This document shows, one piece after another, positions 1-8,410 of a stretch of DNA of 64,000 nt. The position numbers and the translations under genes were made by a program. The notes beneath the pieces were generated by a model. The model saw only the letters and a program-made list of their open reading frames with translations. It was not told where the DNA came from and made no database searches. Within the stretch, counting starts at the first letter, position 1; each line of letters begins with the position of its first letter. Source of the DNA: Comamonas sp. Y33R10-2 (lineage in GTDB: Bacteria; Pseudomonadota; Gammaproteobacteria; Burkholderiales; Burkholderiaceae_C); the NCBI RefSeq assembly GCF_019355935.1, contig NZ_CP079925.1:2542001-2606000 (forward strand), written 5' to 3'.

Positions 1-103
1 GCAGGTCACAGAGCTGCCGCGCCGCAGCGGCGCCAAGCCCGGCGCGGCCTCTGAGCCTGCTGGCGGTGAAGCCATCAAAAAACCCGCCCCCGCTAACCCC
101 TAG
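1..103 (+). CDS. C-terminal end of an upstream protein (possibly YhdP/AsmA-like), partial
   Basis: An open frame entering from the left edge is read from base 2 and stops with TAG at 101-103, leaving 33 residues rich in Pro, Ala and Gly and ending in PAPANP. It stops 8 bases before the nitrilase gene, so the two may be co-transcribed. A low-complexity tail of this kind is seen on many proteobacterial membrane proteins. In Comamonadaceae the gene before this nitrilase is often a large YhdP-family protein; that identity is inferred from gene order only, because no diagnostic domain is inside the window. Confidence 0.35.
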   Translation, partial: QVTELPRRSGAKPGAASEPAGGEAIKKPAPANP

Positions 104-111
104 GAAACACC

Positions 112-927
112 ATGAAGATTGCCGCCTTGCAAATGGTTTCTGGCTTGAATGTGCCTGCCAACTTGGCGCAAGCCCGTAGCCTGATGCAGCAGGCCGCAGG
201 GCTGGGTGCTGAGTTGGTGGTTTTGCCCGAATATTTTTGCGCCATGGGCGCCAAAGACACCGACAAACTGGCCTACCGCGAAGCGTTTGGCGCGGGGCCC
301 ATTCAAGACTTTATGGCGCAGGCAGCCAAAGAGCTGCAGTTATGGGTGGTGGCCGGCACTTTGCCGCTGCAGGCGGATGACGATCAGCATGTGCTCAACA
401 CCAGCTTGGTTTATGCGCCCAGCGGCGAGTGCGTAGCGCGCTACGACAAGATTCATCTGTTCCAGTTTGATAACGGCCGCGAGCATTACACAGAGGCGGC
501 TGCGGTGCAGGCTGGAACGCAGCCTGTGGTCTGCGATATACAGGCCAAAAATGGCGAAACTTGGCGTCTGGGCTTGAGTGTTTGCTATGACCTTCGCTTT
601 CCCGAGCTGTACCGGGCGCTAAGCGCACAAGGCGCTGATTTATTGCTGGTGCCCAGTGCCTTTACCTACACCACAGGCCAAGCGCACTGGGAGGTGCTGC
701 TGCGCGCCCGAGCGATTGAAAATTTGGCCTATGTGCTGGCGCCGGGCCAAGGCGGTGTGCATGAAAACGGCCGCCGCACTTGGGGCCACAGCCTGCTCAT
801 TGACCCCTGGGGCGAGGTGCAGGTACTGCAGGCCAGTGGCTCTGGCGTGGTGCTCGGTGAGATCCGTCGCGATCGCTTGCAGCAATTGAGGCAACAATTA
901 CCGGCTTTGACCCATCGCGTGCTGTGA
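112..927 (+). CDS. Carbon-nitrogen hydrolase (nitrilase superfamily)
   Basis: This 271-residue protein matches the usual single-domain nitrilase length. The catalytic triad is visible: Glu40 in VVLPEYF, Lys113 in YDKIHLF and Cys158 in LSVCYDLRFPELYR. The last motif is typical of the Nit1/Nit2-like branch, whose members hydrolyse omega-amides or deaminated glutathione in the cytoplasm; the substrate cannot be fixed from sequence. The ATG at 112 follows a short purine stretch. Its stop overlaps the GTG start of the next gene (bases 924-927), so translation of the sensor kinase is probably coupled. Confident at family level only. Confidence 0.9.
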   Translation: MKIAALQMVSGLNVPANLAQARSLMQQAAGLGAELVVLPEYFCAMGAKDTDKLAYREAFGAGPIQDFMAQAAKELQLWVVAGTLPLQADDDQHVLNTSLVYAPSGECVARYDKIHLFQFDNGREHYTEAAAVQAGTQPVVCDIQAKNGETWRLGLSVCYDLRFPELYRALSAQGADLLLVPSAFTYTTGQAHWEVLLRARAIENLAYVLAPGQGGVHENGRRTWGHSLLIDPWGEVQVLQASGSGVVLGEIRRDRLQQLRQQLPALTHRVL

Positions 928-2996
928 CCGAATCATTGACCCCCAAAGGCGAACTGCCCGAAGACCACCCCACACACTGGCCGTGGCGGCGCTGGCGCAT
1001 GGCCTGGAAGCGTTGGTCACTATGGACTTTGCTAGTGGCGCTAGTGGTCAGCATGCTCGTCACCATGGTGTGGTTGGCTGGCCGCTACGAAGCATCCCAG
1101 GTACAAGAAAAGCTCGAACGCGACACGGCCAATGCGGTGGGCGACGTGCGCACAGCGCTGGGCCGCAATTTGCAGGACTTGCTGGCGCTCAATGTCTACA
1201 GCGATAACCATGAAGCGTGGCATGCGCATGCGGCGGAACTGCTGCAAATGCGTCGGGACTTGATGCGCATTGAATGGCGCAACAAGAACATGCGCATGAT
1301 TGCCCATGCCGAAACACCTTATCGAACCTTGCTGCTAGACGATGAAACGCAGGCGATGGATTTGCATTCCAGCGAATCGCTGTTGTGCTCACAGGCTCGG
1401 CGTTTTAACGGGCCTTTTTACTCGCCAAGCCGGTTTCAGTTGTTGGGCGAAGGGCTGGGTACGGAGACCATGCAAGTCTGCATGCCGTTGACGGAAAACG
1501 GCCATTTCATCGGCTATGTGCTGGGCACATATAGCTTGCAGGGCATTTTGATGGCGCAGGTCGCCAAAGCGCTGCCGCGAACGCAGGAGGTGTCATTTAC
1601 CGAGCCTGATGGCACTCGCTTGGCGATGGTGGGGGCGGCATGGCGTGGCTCGCGCATGTTTACGGCCCAGCAACTGCTGGACTTGCCCGGCAACACGCTG
1701 GTGCTGCGCATGGACAGCTGGCATCACGCACCTAGCGTGTTCCCCAATGTGATGACGGCGCTGGTCACGGCCATGTCGATTGCACTGGTGTCCGTGGTGG
1801 TGGTGCTCGTGCGCGACAACCGCCGCCGCTTGCGCGCTGAGCGTGATCTGGGTGACGCACTGGCGTTTCGCAAAGCGATGGAGGATTCGCTGGTCACTGG
1901 CATGCGAGCGCGCGATTTACAGGGGCGCATCACCTATGTGAACCCGGCGTTTTGCAACATGGTGGGCTTTTCGGCCACAGAGCTGTTGGGGCTGGATGTG
2001 GCGCCCTACTGGCCGCCCGAGTTAGCGCAAGAGTATGTCAATCGCCGCGATCAGCGTTTGGCAGGCTTGCTGCCTACCCCTCGACAAGGCCACGAGAGCG
2101 TCTTCATGCGCAAAGATGGCTCGCGCTTTCCAGTGCTTATTTTTGAGGCCCCATTGATTACCGCACAGGGTCTACATACTGGCTGGATGAGCGCTTTTGT
2201 CGACATTAGCGAACAGCGCCGCATGGAAGATGTGTCGCGTGCTTCGCATGAGCGATTACAGGCCACGGCCCGCTTGGCGACGGTGGGCGAGATGGCATCC
2301 ATGCTCAGCCATGAGTTGACCCAGCCCTTGGCCGCTATCTCAAGCTACGCCACTGGCTCGCTCAATATGCTGGGCCATCAGGAGATAAGCCCTGAAGACG
2401 AGCGCTTCAAGGACTTGCACATGGCCATGAAACGCATCAGCTTGCAGGCTGACCGAGCAGGAAAGGTCATCAAAAGCGTGCGCGACTTTGTGCGCCGACG
2501 TGATAAATCCAGAGAGGCTGTTCAAGCGATCGAGTTGATTGACGCAGTCATGCCGCTGGTCAATTTGCAGGCGCACAAACTCAATGTGAGCGTGCAGCTG
2601 GAGTTAGAGCCCGCGCTGCCCGGTGTGCTGTGCGACGCCACCATGGTCGAGCAGGTGCTGCTTAATCTGGCGCGCAACGGCATGCAGGCTATGGATGTGC
2701 CTGACCTTAAAAATCGCGTGCTGACGCTAAGAGTCAGGCGCAGTTCTGAGGGGGATAACGGGCGTTGGGTAGAATTTTCAGTACTGGACTGTGGATCTGG
2801 GATTTCTCAAGAGGTCGCCGAGCTGCTGTTCACCCCCTTCTTCACTACTCGCTCGGAAGGCATGGGTCTAGGCCTGAGCCTGTGCCGCACGGTGGTCGAG
2901 CAACATGGCGGTCATCTTGATTACCGCCCGCATCTCCCGCAAGGCACGGAATTCTTTTTTACCCTTCCGGCCGACAGCGAACTCACAGAAAACTAG
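924..2996 (+). CDS. Membrane PAS sensor histidine kinase (DctS-like architecture)
   Basis: A 690-residue protein read from a GTG that overlaps the previous stop. There is a membrane segment at about 33-53, a periplasmic sensing region, and a second segment at about 276-297. A PAS domain follows (about 315-430), then the phosphoacceptor motif SHELTQPL with His463, an N box (LLNLARNGMQAM, near 580) and G boxes (DCGSGIS near 622, GMGLGLSL near 648). It autophosphorylates and passes phosphate to the regulator that starts 5 bases downstream. The layout resembles DctS/DctR C4-dicarboxylate systems, but no transporter is adjacent, so the stimulus is unknown. Confidence 0.9.
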   Translation: MTESLTPKGELPEDHPTHWPWRRWRMAWKRWSLWTLLVALVVSMLVTMVWLAGRYEASQVQEKLERDTANAVGDVRTALGRNLQDLLALNVYSDNHEAWHAHAAELLQMRRDLMRIEWRNKNMRMIAHAETPYRTLLLDDETQAMDLHSSESLLCSQARRFNGPFYSPSRFQLLGEGLGTETMQVCMPLTENGHFIGYVLGTYSLQGILMAQVAKALPRTQEVSFTEPDGTRLAMVGAAWRGSRMFTAQQLLDLPGNTLVLRMDSWHHAPSVFPNVMTALVTAMSIALVSVVVVLVRDNRRRLRAERDLGDALAFRKAMEDSLVTGMRARDLQGRITYVNPAFCNMVGFSATELLGLDVAPYWPPELAQEYVNRRDQRLAGLLPTPRQGHESVFMRKDGSRFPVLIFEAPLITAQGLHTGWMSAFVDISEQRRMEDVSRASHERLQATARLATVGEMASMLSHELTQPLAAISSYATGSLNMLGHQEISPEDERFKDLHMAMKRISLQADRAGKVIKSVRDFVRRRDKSREAVQAIELIDAVMPLVNLQAHKLNVSVQLELEPALPGVLCDATMVEQVLLNLARNGMQAMDVPDLKNRVLTLRVRRSSEGDNGRWVEFSVLDCGSGISQEVAELLFTPFFTTRSEGMGLGLSLCRTVVEQHGGHLDYRPHLPQGTEFFFTLPADSELTEN

Positions 2997-3001
2997 GCTT
3001 C

Positions 3002-3631
3002 ATGGAACCTGTAACCGACGCTACCGTCTATGTCGTAGACGATGACGCTGATGTCCGAGAGGCATTGGCATGGCTGCTGCGTTCACGCAGATTGCTCAGC
3101 GAGTGCTATCGCAATGCCGAAGAGTTTGAGAAAGCCATTCTGGACAATGAACCTGTGAGGCGCCGCCCCTCTTGTCTGCTGCTCGATATGCGCATGACGG
3201 GCATGAGTGGCTTGTCATTGTTCAATCGCATGCTCGAGCGCAAGCAAGTCGAGGCCATGCCCGTGATTTTCTTGACCGGACACGCTGATGTGCCCACGGC
3301 GGTAGATACGGTCAAGCGCGGTGCCTTCGACTTTTGCGAAAAGCCTTTCTCGGATAACGCACTGGTGGACCGTATTGAGCAGGCATTGGCATTGTCTGCA
3401 AAGCACCTTGCCGCTTTGCAAGAGCGCGAAATGGTGCGCAAGCGTTTGGGCGAGTTAACTGAGCGCGAAAAAGACGTGATGACGCTGGTGGTCGACGGCG
3501 TACCGAACAAGCTGATCGCCGATAAGCTCGACATCAGCGTGCGCACCGTAGAAGTGCACCGAGCACGTGTCTTTGACAAGATGCAAGTCAAATCAGCCGT
3601 AGAGCTGGCCAACTTGCTACGCCACGCTTGA
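3002..3631 (+). CDS. Two-component response regulator, FixJ/LuxR type
   Basis: A 209-residue cytoplasmic DNA-binding regulator. The receiver domain (about 7-125) carries the acidic pocket VVDDDAD near residue 11 and the phosphorylatable Asp62 in LLLDMRM. A LuxR-type helix-turn-helix lies at about 148-205 (LTEREKDVMTLV, then SVRTVEVHRARV). It starts 5 bases after the sensor kinase stop and is its evident partner. The pair matches the FixJ/DctR subclass. The target genes are not visible here. A bidirectional terminator follows, separating it from the convergent OmpA-family gene. Confidence 0.93.
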   Translation: MEPVTDATVYVVDDDADVREALAWLLRSRRLLSECYRNAEEFEKAILDNEPVRRRPSCLLLDMRMTGMSGLSLFNRMLERKQVEAMPVIFLTGHADVPTAVDTVKRGAFDFCEKPFSDNALVDRIEQALALSAKHLAALQEREMVRKRLGELTEREKDVMTLVVDGVPNKLIADKLDISVRTVEVHRARVFDKMQVKSAVELANLLRHA

Positions 3632-3649
3632 GGTACAAGCTTTAGAAAT

Positions 3650-3678
3650 AAAAAAGCCCCGAATTTCGGGGCTTTTTT
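3650..3678. terminator. Bidirectional intrinsic terminator between convergent genes
   Basis: A perfect 7-bp stem (GCCCCGA at 3656-3662, TCGGGGC at 3666-3672) has a 3-nt loop, an A run on the left and a T run on the right. It can therefore end transcripts from the regulator gene on the plus strand and the OmpA-family gene on the minus strand. Confidence 0.9.
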
Positions 3679-3696
3679 GATGGGCCTAAGCCTTGG

Positions 3697-4353
3697 TTAT
3701 TGAGCGCGCTCACCCACGAAGATCTCAACACGGCGGTTGCGCGAGCGACCTTCATTGGTTGCGTTCGAGGCCACGGGCTGACGCGAGCCCATGCCTTGCA
3801 CCTGAACGCGGGCACCGTTGACGCCGCGGGACGTCAGGTAGTGGCGGGTGCTTTCAGCGCGTTGCAGCGACAGGGGGTCGTTGATGGAGTCAGAGCCTGT
3901 GCTGTCGGTGTGACCGATGATGCGCACTTCCGCGTTGGGGTTGTTGCGCAGACCCTCGGCAAAGCGATCCAAGATCGGGGCGAAGTTGCCCTTGACGTCG
4001 GAGCGACCGGTGTCAAAAGAAATGTCGCTAGGAATGTCCAGCTTAAGCTGGTTGTCAGCAGTTTGCGTCACGCCCACGCCAGTGCCTTGGGTCGCGGCTT
4101 CCATTTCAGCTTTTTGCTTTTCCAGATTCTTGGACCAGATGTAGGATCCCAGAGCGCCCACGCCCGCACCAATCAGCGCGCCAGAGCCTGCGTGGCCACC
4201 AGCGATGGCACCGATGGCTGCACCACCCAGTGCGCCCACGCCTGCGCCTGTGGCGGTGCGGCGTGTGGTGTCCGACATGCCGCTGGGAGCGGCGCAGCCG
4301 GTGATCAACAATGCAGAGGCCAGAGCGGCCGATACAGCCATTTGCTTGCGCAT
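3697..4353 (-). CDS. OmpA-family outer-membrane lipoprotein (YiaD-like)
   Basis: The start is taken at the ATG complementary to 4351-4353, because AAGGAG stands before it and a lipoprotein signal begins there; the frame stays open upstream but lacks both features. The 218-residue product has a lipobox LLITGC with lipidated Cys20, a glycine-zipper region of alternating Gly/Ala at about 35-75, a charged linker, and a C-terminal OmpA domain (about 105-215) with HTDSTGS and NRRVEIFV. Such proteins anchor the outer membrane to peptidoglycan non-covalently. The small membrane protein gene at 4551-4721 lies upstream on the same strand. Confidence 0.92.
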   Translation of the reverse strand: MRKQMAVSAALASALLITGCAAPSGMSDTTRRTATGAGVGALGGAAIGAIAGGHAGSGALIGAGVGALGSYIWSKNLEKQKAEMEAATQGTGVGVTQTADNQLKLDIPSDISFDTGRSDVKGNFAPILDRFAEGLRNNPNAEVRIIGHTDSTGSDSINDPLSLQRAESTRHYLTSRGVNGARVQVQGMGSRQPVASNATNEGRSRNRRVEIFVGERAQ

Positions 4354-4550
4354 AAAAAACTCCTTAGTGGAATAAATGACCTCAATGGTCTTGCAAAAAC
4401 CAGCGTTGCTGGAATGAGGCAACGGCGCTAGCGTACTGCTAAGAAGCCGCGAAAAACGTAGGACGCGTGCTAGCGCATGATTCGGATGCAAAAAATTGTC
4501 ACAGTCGGAGCCTGCCGCTGGGCTTGGCTTTTTATCTGCCGCGCCCTGCG

Positions 4551-4721
4551 CTAATCTGGAGACGCCTTGTCATGTACCGCATTCTTATGGGCTTTTGTCG
4601 ATGTTGTTACAGCGTCTGAAGTAGGTAACTCGCCCTTTTTTCGACCCGAGAACATCGTCCACCACACAATAGCGGCCAGAATCACCAACGCTAGCAGTGC
4701 TTCAAGCAAAATTAGACCCAT
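4551..4721 (-). CDS. Small single-pass membrane protein, unknown function
   Basis: A 56-residue reading frame starting MGLILLEALLALVILAAIVW and continuing WTMFSGRKKGE has one N-terminal membrane helix and a short polar tail. Its ATG (complement of 4719-4721) shares the palindrome CATG with the mltA start at 4720-4722, so the two divergent genes overlap by two bases. A GGAG lies 10 bases before the ATG, inside mltA. I recall similar short proteins next to mltA in Burkholderiales, which supports a real gene, but this is memory rather than a search. The helix followed by Lys/Arg predicts an inner-membrane protein with its tail in the cytoplasm. Function unknown. Confidence 0.72.
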   Translation of the reverse strand: MGLILLEALLALVILAAIVWWTMFSGRKKGELPTSDAVTTSTKAHKNAVHDKASPD

Positions 4722-5895
4722 GAATGTTCATCTCCTGCGCCATGCTTTACTGGCGCTGATTGTAGGAAGCCTGGTGGCATGTACCACCACCAAGCAGCAA
4801 AGCGATCCGATGCCGGTGCCAGAAATGGCTCCGCACGGAGGTGCTGCCACTACACCCAAGCCACCGTTTACTGCCAATGTACCGACTAAAAGCCGTTGGG
4901 TGTCAGTCGATTGGGGGGATTTGCCGGGTGTCCCGCAAGACTCGCTCAATGAAGCGTGGAATGCTTGGATCAAAAATTGCGAGCGTCCCAGTACCGTGTT
5001 TGCAAGCTTGTGCAGCGATGTGCGCCGCCTGAGCATTGCTTCAGAGGACGAGCAGCGCAGCTGGATGATGAGCACTCTGCAGCCCTTCCGCATTGAAGCC
5101 AGCACGGGCAGCCCCGACGGCATGTTGACCGCCTATTACGAGCCCGTGTTTGAGGCGCGCCGTGTGCAGGGCAATGGCTTTAATGTGCCGCTGTACCAAA
5201 CGCCGCAAGGCTTTGGCAAGCGCAAGCCGTGGTTCACGCGCCAGCAAATCGATACCAGCGCTGAGGCGCAGGCTGCGCTGGCAGGCCGTGTGATTGCGTG
5301 GATGCGTGACCCGGTGGATATGCTGATACTGCACATTCAAGGCTCGGGTCGTCTGATGCTGACAGAGACCGATGGCCGCCAGCGCATGATTCGCGTGGCC
5401 TATGCAGGCACCAATGACCAGCCTTACAAGAGCGTGGGCCGTTGGTTGCTCGATCAAAACTTGGTCCGCGATGCGACGTGGCCCGGCATCAGTGCTTGGA
5501 TTGTCGCCAACCCCTCGCGTGTGAACGAAATGCTGTGGAGCAACCCGCGCTATGTTTTCTTTCGCGAAGAAGCGTTGAACGACTTTGACGCCCAGTTCGG
5601 CCCCAAGGGCGCACAAGGTGTGGCGCTGACGCCCGGTCGTTCGATTGCGGTGGATCGCAACAGCATCCCTTACGGCACGCCAGTATGGCTTTCTACACCC
5701 GGCCCTACGGTGTCGCTCAACCGCCTGGTGTTTGCGCAAGATACGGGCAGTGCCATTGTCGGCGCCGTGCGAGCGGATTACTTTATGGGTTGGGGCCCCG
5801 AGGCGGGCGATGTGGCGGGCCGCGTCAAACAGCCGCTCAAGCTATGGGCCTTCTGGCCCAAGAGCCTGGTCAACTCTGCACCGCATTTGAAGTAA
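4720..5895 (+). CDS. mltA: Membrane-bound lytic murein transglycosylase A
   Basis: A 391-residue lipoprotein of the MltA family, which cleaves glycan strands of peptidoglycan and forms 1,6-anhydromuramic acid ends. The signal peptide runs to the lipobox LVAC (Cys21), which fixes the start at 4720 although no good ribosome site precedes it. The MltA core holds GMLTAYYEPVFEARR and HIQGSGR. The C-terminal 3D domain carries AQDTGSAI with the presumed catalytic Asp341, then FMGWGPEAGDVAGR. The protein would be tethered to the outer membrane facing the periplasm. Its start codon overlaps that of the divergent small membrane protein gene, so its promoter must lie within that gene or further left. 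Confidence 0.95.
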   Translation: MNVHLLRHALLALIVGSLVACTTTKQQSDPMPVPEMAPHGGAATTPKPPFTANVPTKSRWVSVDWGDLPGVPQDSLNEAWNAWIKNCERPSTVFASLCSDVRRLSIASEDEQRSWMMSTLQPFRIEASTGSPDGMLTAYYEPVFEARRVQGNGFNVPLYQTPQGFGKRKPWFTRQQIDTSAEAQAALAGRVIAWMRDPVDMLILHIQGSGRLMLTETDGRQRMIRVAYAGTNDQPYKSVGRWLLDQNLVRDATWPGISAWIVANPSRVNEMLWSNPRYVFFREEALNDFDAQFGPKGAQGVALTPGRSIAVDRNSIPYGTPVWLSTPGPTVSLNRLVFAQDTGSAIVGAVRADYFMGWGPEAGDVAGRVKQPLKLWAFWPKSLVNSAPHLK

Positions 5896-5903
5896 ATGCT
5901 ATT

Positions 5904-5952
5904 AAAAAAAGAGCTTCTAGTTCTTATGAATCAAGACTAGAGGCTCTTTTTG
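5904..5952. repeat. Family A hairpin repeat acting as mltA terminator
   Basis: An imperfect copy of the 16-bp-stem, 7-nt-loop element. The left arm is at 5910-5925, the loop is ATGAATC (5926-5932) and the right arm is at 5933-5947. A runs and T runs flank it, so it can also end transcription of mltA and of the convergent MFS gene. Confidence 0.7.
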
Positions 5953-5961
5953 CTTGAAAAA

Positions 5962-7644
5962 TCAGAACGAATCCGTGAAATAACGCTTTACGACTGGCGG
6001 CTCTTTGCCTTTATGGAAGCTGAGCTTGCGGTCGCGCAAGGCGACATCGTCGGCCGTCACACGCTCAAAGCGGCGCAGGTGCTCCGTCCATGATTCATCG
6101 GTGATTTGCTCAATAAATCGCTCAGGGTGGCTCATGCTGTGCAGCAAGCTCCACGACAGCGCACCTTGGCGCAGGCGGCTGCGGCGGCTGTGCTCCATCA
6201 GCTTCTTAAAGGCAGCGGCGCGGCTGGGCTCCACCAAATACTCAATAGTGACGACGACGCGGCCAGCTTCGTACGGTGTATCGGCAGTCGGTGGGGCGAG
6301 TGCTTTGGAAGGGCTCAAATCTTCTTCGATGTTGCGGCTGGGGTTGAAGTGCTGCACCAGCAGCATGGCGCTTAAGCCACTCACCGCAGCAATCGCCATG
6401 CTGGTTTGCACCGAAGTGAGGCTGGCGAGCTTGCCCCATACAGCCGCGCCAATGGCCGTGCTGCCCATGATGGACATCAGATAAATCGACATGCCGCGTG
6501 CCCGCACCCAATTGGGCAGCGCCATTTGCGCGGCAACGCCCAGCGTATTGGCAGTGGCTAGCAAGGCAAGGCCAGAAAGCATCATGGCCGGCACAGCGAC
6601 GGTGATATGCGGAGCGAAAGCCACGATCAGTGTGGCCAAACCCTGCGCGCCCACGCCGATGAGAACGGTGCGCTCATTCGAGAGTGCAGCGCGGATGCGC
6701 GGCAGCACCAAGGCTCCCAGAATGGCGCCAGTGCCCATAGCAGCCAACAGCCATGTGAATGTGCTGGCACTGCTGTGGTTGTTATTGAGACGTTGCGCAG
6801 TCAGTGGCAGCAAGGCCATGACGGCCGTGGCTTGCAAAAAGTAGCAGATGGTGCGCAGCAGCACCGCATGCATGCGGGGCGATTCTTTGATGAATTGCAG
6901 GCCCACACGCATGGCAGAACCGAGCCGCTCGCGCCCGAGCGGATTGTCGGGTTGCTGGCGCTTCCAGCGCAGCAGCACAAAGCCTGAAATGATGGACAAA
7001 GCCGCATTGAGCACAAACACCCAGGCGCTACCCAAGCTGGCAATGATGGCGCCCGCCACCAGTGGACCGATGATGCGCGAGGCATTCATGGCGATGCCAT
7101 TGAGCGCCATGGCCAGTGGCAAATGGTTTCTGGGGACCAGCTCAGGAATCAACGCCGAGAAAACTGGCCAGCGCATGGCCAGACCGATACCGTTGGCAAA
7201 CACCAGTGCAAGCAGCAAGTTAGGCGTGAGCTTGCCGGAAAGAACGACCACACACAACAGCAGCGCCACACCTGCGACCCAAAACTGGGTGACGATGAAG
7301 TAGCGGCGCCTGTCCAAAATATCGGCCAACGCCCCGCTGGGTAGCGCCAAAAAGAATACCGGCAAGGTCGATGCCGATTGCACCAAGGCCACCATCACGG
7401 GCGAGGTGGTCAGCGACGTCATCAGCCAAGCCGCTGCTACATCGTTCATCCACATGCAGATGTTGGCCGTCATCCAGATCAACCACAGCATGCGGAAAGT
7501 GGGTGCGCTTAAGGGTGCCCAGACGCCGGGTGCTGCGGCAGGCGGCGCATGAGCGTGGGAATGCGCGGCCGATGGGTCTTCCAGCAACTTTGATTCTGAA
7601 TTCAGCGATTGAGGAGAGGGTGCGGCAGAGTCGTCTTGGGCCAT
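5962..7644 (-). CDS. MFS transporter of the MFS_3 (EntS-like) family with C-terminal barrel domain
   Basis: About 560 residues from the ATG complementary to 7642-7644; a TTG at 7680 would add 12 residues, but neither start has a clear ribosome site. An acidic, Ala/Pro-rich N-terminus precedes about 12 membrane helices of major facilitator type, with the loop motif ALADILDRRRY after helix 2. The last 100 residues (from about 455) are soluble and resemble an antibiotic-biosynthesis-monooxygenase-like alpha/beta domain (VVVTIEYLVEPSR), which is typical of the PF05977 transmembrane secretion effector group. These proteins are thought to export small molecules; the substrate is unknown. It stands alone between mltA and the Lrp gene. 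Confidence 0.85.
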   Translation of the reverse strand: MAQDDSAAPSPQSLNSESKLLEDPSAAHSHAHAPPAAAPGVWAPLSAPTFRMLWLIWMTANICMWMNDVAAAWLMTSLTTSPVMVALVQSASTLPVFFLALPSGALADILDRRRYFIVTQFWVAGVALLLCVVVLSGKLTPNLLLALVFANGIGLAMRWPVFSALIPELVPRNHLPLAMALNGIAMNASRIIGPLVAGAIIASLGSAWVFVLNAALSIISGFVLLRWKRQQPDNPLGRERLGSAMRVGLQFIKESPRMHAVLLRTICYFLQATAVMALLPLTAQRLNNNHSSASTFTWLLAAMGTGAILGALVLPRIRAALSNERTVLIGVGAQGLATLIVAFAPHITVAVPAMMLSGLALLATANTLGVAAQMALPNWVRARGMSIYLMSIMGSTAIGAAVWGKLASLTSVQTSMAIAAVSGLSAMLLVQHFNPSRNIEEDLSPSKALAPPTADTPYEAGRVVVTIEYLVEPSRAAAFKKLMEHSRRSRLRQGALSWSLLHSMSHPERFIEQITDESWTEHLRRFERVTADDVALRDRKLSFHKGKEPPVVKRYFTDSF

Positions 7645-7728
7645 GTGCTCAATTTTGTCGGATGAAAGTTGATGTGACAAATACTTAGTGCCTCAGCCCT
7701 TGGCTGGCTGCGCTGCAGTTGGTGCGTT

Positions 7729-8211
7729 TTAGGTGTTGGTGAGCGTGCTGGGCAGTGGCAAAGAGCTGCTGGCCTTCACCTCACCCAGCGAAAAAATCGT
7801 GTGCACATCCTTCACGTTGGGCAGGCGCAGCAGCACGTTGCGTACAAAGCCTGAAAAGCTCTCTAAATCACGCGCCACAACCTGCAGCTCAAATGTGCCC
7901 GCGCCGCTGATGTAGTGGCAACTGGTCACCTCGGGCAGCAGGCGAATGGCTTCTTCCATGCGCTCGGTGATGTCTGCCGTGTTCTGCGCCGCATCCACGC
8001 GCACAAAGGCCAGTACGCCTAAGCCCAGTTTATGGCGGTCTAGCGTAGCGTGATAGCCGGTGATGTAGCCGGCTTCCTCCAGCGCCCGCACGCGCCGCCA
8101 GCAGGGGGCGGCAGACAGGCCTACGCGCTGGGCCAGTTCGGCGTTGGTGAGACGGCCGTCCATTTGCAGCTCATTCAAGATGGCCCAGTCAAAACGATCT
8201 AGTTGATTCAT
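7729..8211 (-). CDS. Lrp/AsnC-family transcriptional regulator
   Basis: A 160-residue regulator. The winged helix at about 5-60 has the recognition region LTNAELAQRVGLSAAPCWRR, followed by a RAM/AsnC ligand-binding domain with VTSCHYISGAGTFELQVV. Lrp proteins form octameric rings and sense amino acids. The gene diverges from the indolepyruvate oxidoreductase gene with a 199-bp gap, so it is the likely controller of that enzyme and perhaps of itself. The ligand is inferred to be an aromatic or branched amino acid or its keto acid. The C-terminal 12 residues are a short Ser/Pro/Thr tail. Confidence 0.92.
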   Translation of the reverse strand: MNQLDRFDWAILNELQMDGRLTNAELAQRVGLSAAPCWRRVRALEEAGYITGYHATLDRHKLGLGVLAFVRVDAAQNTADITERMEEAIRLLPEVTSCHYISGAGTFELQVVARDLESFSGFVRNVLLRLPNVKDVHTIFSLGEVKASSSLPLPSTLTNT

Positions 8212-8410
8212 TTTTAGTAATTTATAGCAAGATTCTTTTAAAAACTAGGTTAATCCCGGCAATAAAAAGAAAGCTCTATTCAGGTGATCTTCCTTAAACT
8301 TTGGCAAAACAGCTAGTGTTTTCTGCATAGATTGCAGAAGTGCTTTAAGCAAGATGTCGCCCTGGCAGCTACCCGCGCCAGAGTCGGCAACCCACATGGA
8401 GAGATCCGCC

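Noticed and set aside
3700-4431. A 243-codon plus-strand frame opposite the OmpA-family gene
   Set aside because: Antisense shadow; no ribosome site or family motif, and the minus-strand gene has lipobox and OmpA domain.
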